This document shows positions 6,343 through 9,534 of a stretch of DNA of 9,534 nt, in pieces (the stretch's first letter is position 1; every line of letters begins with the position of its first letter). A program made the position numbers and the translations under genes. Under the pieces are notes generated by a model. It had not been told where the DNA came from. It made no database searches and saw only the letters and a program-made list of their open reading frames with translations. Source of the DNA: Cytophagaceae bacterium UBA6715 (GTDB taxonomy: Bacteria; Bacteroidota; Bacteroidia; Cytophagales; Spirosomataceae); contig DKIP01000001.1 in assembly GCA_002454335.1 (NCBI GenBank), forward strand, positions 21,719-31,252, in the 5' to 3' direction.

Positions 6343-9318
6343 ATGCAGCATTTTCAACGCAATAATAACCTCGTCGGTTGGATTGTTTTTCTTATTTCAC
6401 TTGTCACATATACCTTAACGGTTGAACCTACCGCATCTTTTTGGGATTGTGGGGAATTCATCGCTTGTGCGTATAAATTACAAGTTCCACACCCGCCAGG
6501 GGCACCACTTTTCTTGTTAATTGGTCGGATGTTTTCTTTCCTTGCCCTGGGCGATGTGACGCGTGTGGCTTTCTGGATCAACATGATGTCGGTCGTGTCA
6601 AGTGCATTTACGATTCTCTTCATGCATTGGACGATTGTGATGATCGGTCGGAAAGTGTTGAATAAGCCCTTCGCTGAGCTATCGAAATCAGAAGGAGGAA
6701 TCTTATTGCTTTCGGGAGCTGTTGGGTCCTTGGTTTATGCATTTTCAGATACATTTTGGTTCTCAGCGGTAGAAGCTGAGGTGTATGCGATGTCCTCTTT
6801 CTTTACTGCGATTGTCGTTTGGGCTGCGTTTAAATGGGAATTGGTGGAAGATGAGGCGACTGCCAATCGTTGGATTTTATTCATCGCGTATTTAGTTGGT
6901 TTGTCCATTGGAGTCCATTTATTGAACTTGGTTACTTTGCCTGCTTTGGCTTTGTTGTGGTATTTTAAGAAAGAAGATAAGCCTACGTACAGAGGTGGTT
7001 TCATTGCTGTCATGGCAGGTTTATTCATTCTGGGAATTATCAATTCAGGGATTATTCCAGGCTTGCCATCCGTAGCATTTTGGTTTGAATTACAGTTCGT
7101 GAATAACTTGGGATTGTGTTATGGTTCTGGGGCAGTTTTCTTCTTGATATTCCTTTTGGCTGCTGTGGTTTTTGGTATTCGTTATTCCTATACACACGGG
7201 AAATTGCTATTGAACATGGCCTTGTTTTCGTTTGTGTTTTTGTTGATTGGGTATTCGACTTATACGGTTGCATTGGTGCGTTCGGGGTATAATCCACCGA
7301 TCAACGAGAATGATCCAAGTAACATTTTGAACTTCTTGAAATACCTAAAGCGTGAGCAATACGGTTCTCGTTCTTTATTGTATGGTCCAGTTTATACAGC
7401 TCAAATCGAGGATTTCAAGAAAGGGGAGGATGTTTACAAAATGAAGGATGGTAAATATGTGGTGTATACGAATAAGCCAGAATATGTTTATCAGAAGGAC
7501 CAACAAATGTTGTTGCCGCGTGTTTGGAGTAATTCAGGATCACATGTGCAGATGTATCAAGATATGTTGGGCATTCCTGCAGGTCAAAAACCGAGCTTTG
7601 GAGATAACCTTCGTTTCATGTTTACGCACCAGTTGGGCAACATGTACACCCGTTACCTATTATGGAACTTCATCGGTCGGGAAAATGACTTAGAAGGCGC
7701 TTATGCGATTTCAAACCCTTTCGAGGATACGTCCAAGTTGCCCGATGTATTAAAGAATAATAAGGCGCGTAATAATTACTATTATTTGCCAATCATCTTG
7801 GTGCTTTTAGGCTTCTATTTGTTGTACCGCAAAGATGAAAAGGACTTTTTGGTGACCATTATGATGTTTGTGTTGTCGGGAGTTGCCTTAGCGGTATATT
7901 TAAACTCTCCACCCGCAGAACCTCGTGAGCGTGATTATATTTATGTGGGATCATTCTATTTCTTAGCGATTTGGGCAGGATTGGGTGTCATGCAATTAGC
8001 TGAATGGTTGACGAAATTGATCAAATCTCCGCAGGTTCGTTGGGGTTTATTAGGCGTTTTTAGTTTCTCGGCGCCGGCTATTTTGGCCCAACAAAACTGG
8101 GATGATCACGATCGTAGCGGTCGGTACCACCAAATCGATTTTGCGAAGAATCTATTGAATTCTTGTGCCCCGAATGCCATTTTGTTTACGGGGGGAGATA
8201 ATGATACATTCCCGTTGTGGTATGTGCAAGAGGTAGAGGGATTCCGTACAGATGTTCGGGTATGTAATTTGTCATTATTAGGGACGGATTGGTACATCGA
8301 TCAAATGAAGCGCAAGACTTATGAATCAGAAGCCTTACCAATTACCTTGAAGAAGGATCAATTCTTGGAAGGTGTGAATGATCAAATCATGTACAATGAG
8401 AGTCCAAATATTTCCTCCATGTCATTGCCTGATTTCTTGGATTTATTGCATCGTGATAGTCCATCGATTCAGGCACAGACGCAAGGCGGTGAAATGATTA
8501 ATACGTTCCCTTCGGATTCCTTGATTATTCCTGTGAATGTTGCTCAAGTGGCAAATTCCGCCTGGTTCCCGAAAGAATTTGTGGGCTTTTTGTCGAATCA
8601 ATTGGCTTGGAAATTACCGGCTAAGAATATTTTCAAGGGGGAATTAATCCAATTGGAAATAATCTCCAACAATGCGCTGCAGGGCTGGAAGCGTCCGATT
8701 TATTTCGCTTCTACGTTGCCGGGTGATCAGTATTTAGGATTAAAGGAAAGTATGCAGTTGGAAGGTTATGCTTACCGATTAATGCCGTTCAAAATAACGG
8801 GTGCCAAAGATGGTTTTGTGAATGCTAAAATTATGGCTGATAACATGTTGAATAAGATGTATTGGCGCGGATTGAATGATGATAAAATCTATTACCATGG
8901 TGATTTTTACATGGGTATTCCGAGTGTGACGTTACGTTTAAGTACGTATCGGTTGGCTGATCAATTGATTCGTGAGGGGAATATTCCTTTGGCGAAGAAA
9001 GTCTTACATCAAGTGGAAGAGGTCATGCCGGATAAAGTGATTCCTTACGATCAATTTTCAGCAATGATAATTAGTTTATTTATTGAGGTAGGTGAACAGA
9101 AGAAAGCTTTATCGATTGCTAAAACGATGATGGATCGTAACGATAAAGCTTTGGATTATTATTTATCAGGTGGAATTCGTTCGCACGATCGTGATATTCA
9201 GATTGCTTTTTATGAGATGAATATCATTGCCTCAACGTTAGTAGAATCTAAGATACCCGCGAATCAGTATCAAGGTATAGTTGCCAAGTTTGATAAGTGG
9301 CAGAGCCGGTTTAAGTAA
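6343..9318 (+). CDS. DUF2723 / GT117 family membrane protein, TMEM260-like putative glycosyltransferase
   Basis: A 991-residue polytopic inner-membrane protein with about 12 hydrophobic segments: roughly nine within residues 10-311, then four within 480-583 (about 480-495, 502-520, 533-555, 566-583). The first periplasmic loop carries EPTASFWDCGEF (28-39) and HPPGAPLF (50-57), the signature of the DUF2723 family (PF11028), with Asp35 and Glu38 placed like the acidic residues of GT-C glycosyltransferases. Further family blocks are NSPPAEPRERDY (521-532), NWDDHDRSGRY (585-595) and GGDNDTFPLWYVQEVEG (617-633). The C-terminal part is soluble; about 865-940 looks like TPR-type helical repeats (GNIPLAKKVL, GEQKKALSIA). 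Human TMEM260, a protein O-mannosyltransferase, belongs to this family, so transfer of a sugar from a lipid carrier to a secreted protein is plausible. Donor and acceptor are unknown here. The ATG at 6343 leaves a 59-base gap after pheS; a strong terminator follows. Confidence 0.88.
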   Translation: MQHFQRNNNLVGWIVFLISLVTYTLTVEPTASFWDCGEFIACAYKLQVPHPPGAPLFLLIGRMFSFLALGDVTRVAFWINMMSVVSSAFTILFMHWTIVMIGRKVLNKPFAELSKSEGGILLLSGAVGSLVYAFSDTFWFSAVEAEVYAMSSFFTAIVVWAAFKWELVEDEATANRWILFIAYLVGLSIGVHLLNLVTLPALALLWYFKKEDKPTYRGGFIAVMAGLFILGIINSGIIPGLPSVAFWFELQFVNNLGLCYGSGAVFFLIFLLAAVVFGIRYSYTHGKLLLNMALFSFVFLLIGYSTYTVALVRSGYNPPINENDPSNILNFLKYLKREQYGSRSLLYGPVYTAQIEDFKKGEDVYKMKDGKYVVYTNKPEYVYQKDQQMLLPRVWSNSGSHVQMYQDMLGIPAGQKPSFGDNLRFMFTHQLGNMYTRYLLWNFIGRENDLEGAYAISNPFEDTSKLPDVLKNNKARNNYYYLPIILVLLGFYLLYRKDEKDFLVTIMMFVLSGVALAVYLNSPPAEPRERDYIYVGSFYFLAIWAGLGVMQLAEWLTKLIKSPQVRWGLLGVFSFSAPAILAQQNWDDHDRSGRYHQIDFAKNLLNSCAPNAILFTGGDNDTFPLWYVQEVEGFRTDVRVCNLSLLGTDWYIDQMKRKTYESEALPITLKKDQFLEGVNDQIMYNESPNISSMSLPDFLDLLHRDSPSIQAQTQGGEMINTFPSDSLIIPVNVAQVANSAWFPKEFVGFLSNQLAWKLPAKNIFKGELIQLEIISNNALQGWKRPIYFASTLPGDQYLGLKESMQLEGYAYRLMPFKITGAKDGFVNAKIMADNMLNKMYWRGLNDDKIYYHGDFYMGIPSVTLRLSTYRLADQLIREGNIPLAKKVLHQVEEVMPDKVIPYDQFSAMIISLFIEVGEQKKALSIAKTMMDRNDKALDYYLSGGIRSHDRDIQIAFYEMNIIASTLVESKIPANQYQGIVAKFDKWQSRFK

Positions 9319-9319
9319 G

Positions 9320-9340
9320 AGTGAAGAGTTAAGAGCGAAG
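9320..9340 (+). repeat. Heptanucleotide repeat array, left arm
   Basis: Three consecutive 7-mers, AGTGAAG, AGTTAAG and AGCGAAG, begin one base after the stop codon of the DUF2723 gene. They share the pattern AGnnAAG. An 11-base segment (9324-9334, AAGAGTTAAGA) is the exact reverse complement of two segments in the right-edge array (9500-9510 and 9514-9524). Confidence 0.7.
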
Positions 9341-9353
9341 ATGTGTTTTATTT

Positions 9354-9386
9354 AGCCCTGGGAGAAATCCTGGGGCTTTTTTCTTT
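9354..9386 (+). terminator. Strong intrinsic terminator of the DUF2723 gene
   Basis: A 10-bp stem (9354-9363 with 9368-9377, two G-U wobbles) closes a GAAA tetraloop and is followed by TTTTTTCTTT. It lies 35 bases after the stop codon and is a textbook rho-independent terminator for rightward transcription. In the other direction no T-run follows the stem, so it should act on one strand only. Confidence 0.88.
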
Positions 9387-9455
9387 GGCAAACCTTGTAG
9401 AGATTGCCAAAGTTTGAGGCGTTACATCGCCGATTCTCTAGGTTAAAGCCTAGGG
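9383..9455. repeat. Cluster of three palindromes, REP/BIME-like candidate
   Basis: Three hairpin-forming inverted repeats follow one another with spacers of 5 and 4 bases. The first is a perfect 9-bp stem CTTTGGCAA/TTGCCAAAG (9383-9391 and 9404-9412) with a 12-base loop. The second is GGCG/CGCC (9418-9421 and 9428-9431) with loop TTACAT. The third is a 7-bp stem with one wobble, CTCTAGG/CCTAGGG (9436-9442 and 9449-9455), with loop TTAAAG. None is followed by a T-run, so they are not simple terminators. The cluster lies between two convergent terminators, a common site for REP-type elements. It could instead be a structured RNA element. Confidence 0.5.
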
Positions 9456-9466
9456 TTATAATCATG

Positions 9467-9495
9467 AAAAAAGGGGCTCAGAAATTCTGAACCCC
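9467..9495 (-). terminator. Strong intrinsic terminator for a leftward gene beyond the right edge
   Basis: On the minus strand, GGGG (9495-9492) and TCAG(A) pair with CTGA(T) and CCCC (9476-9473), with one mismatch (9477/9491) in the stem, and are followed by TTTTTT (9472-9467). This is the expected form of a rho-independent terminator for transcription entering from the right. No gene for it lies inside the window. Confidence 0.8.
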
Positions 9496-9498
9496 CAA

Positions 9499-9534
9499 TT
9501 CTTAACTCTTAGTTCTTAACTCTTAGATCTTAAC
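9499..9534 (-). repeat. Heptanucleotide repeat array, right arm (continues past the edge)
   Basis: On the plus strand a 14-base unit TTCTTAACTCTTAG occurs at 9499-9512 and again at 9513-9526, with a partial third copy to 9534. Read on the minus strand it resolves into 7-mers GTTAAGA, TCTAAGA, GTTAAGA, ACTAAGA and GTTAAGA, the same nTAAGA-type heptad as the left arm but in inverted orientation. The array is cut by the window end. Confidence 0.75.

Noticed and set aside
6354..8297. Several frames on both strands inside the DUF2723 gene, including an 81-codon plus-strand frame at 7448
   Set aside because: They overlap conserved coding sequence in other frames and have no recognisable domain or start context.
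1..9534. CRISPR arrays, tRNA or rRNA genes, insertion sequences, phage genes or a defence system
   Set aside because: No spaced direct repeats, cloverleaf sequences, transposase motifs or defence domains were seen; all long frames are accounted for by housekeeping or envelope genes.

Overview
The window reads as an ordinary chromosomal stretch from a member of the Bacteroidota, most likely the class Cytophagia. The evidence is the AT-leaning sequence, the lack of Shine-Dalgarno sites before the genes, an exact match to the Bacteroidota -7 promoter box (TAnnTTTG) upstream of purL, a small PorT-like outer-membrane barrel, and a DUF2723/GT117 membrane protein of about 1000 residues. The small form of PurL fits Cytophagia better than the gut Bacteroidales, which usually carry the long fused form. 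The genus cannot be read from the sequence.

Layout. Positions 1-115 are a non-coding leader with a promoter and a nine-residue leader ORF that stops 2 bases before the GTG start of purL. purL (116-2347) and truA (2354-3109) run rightward, 6 bases apart, as a probable operon. radA (3084-4463) runs leftward from a GTG start, and its 3' end overlaps that of truA by 26 bp. From the divergent 4464-4570 region a second rightward unit starts: a secreted outer-membrane barrel gene (4571-5251) and pheS (5258-6283), again 6 bases apart. A short gap with a possible weak terminator leads to the 991-residue DUF2723 protein (6343-9318).

The last 216 bases hold no gene but are rich in structure: a heptanucleotide repeat array just after the stop codon, a strong rightward terminator, a run of three palindromes resembling a REP/BIME element, a strong leftward terminator, and a second heptad array in the opposite orientation running off the edge. 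This implies an unseen leftward gene ending just beyond 9534.

Functionally these are mostly housekeeping genes: purine synthesis, tRNA pseudouridylation, recombination repair, phenylalanyl-tRNA charging, plus two envelope proteins. They do not form one pathway. I see no new multi-gene system. The most unusual material is the 3' intergenic region and the purL leader ORF.
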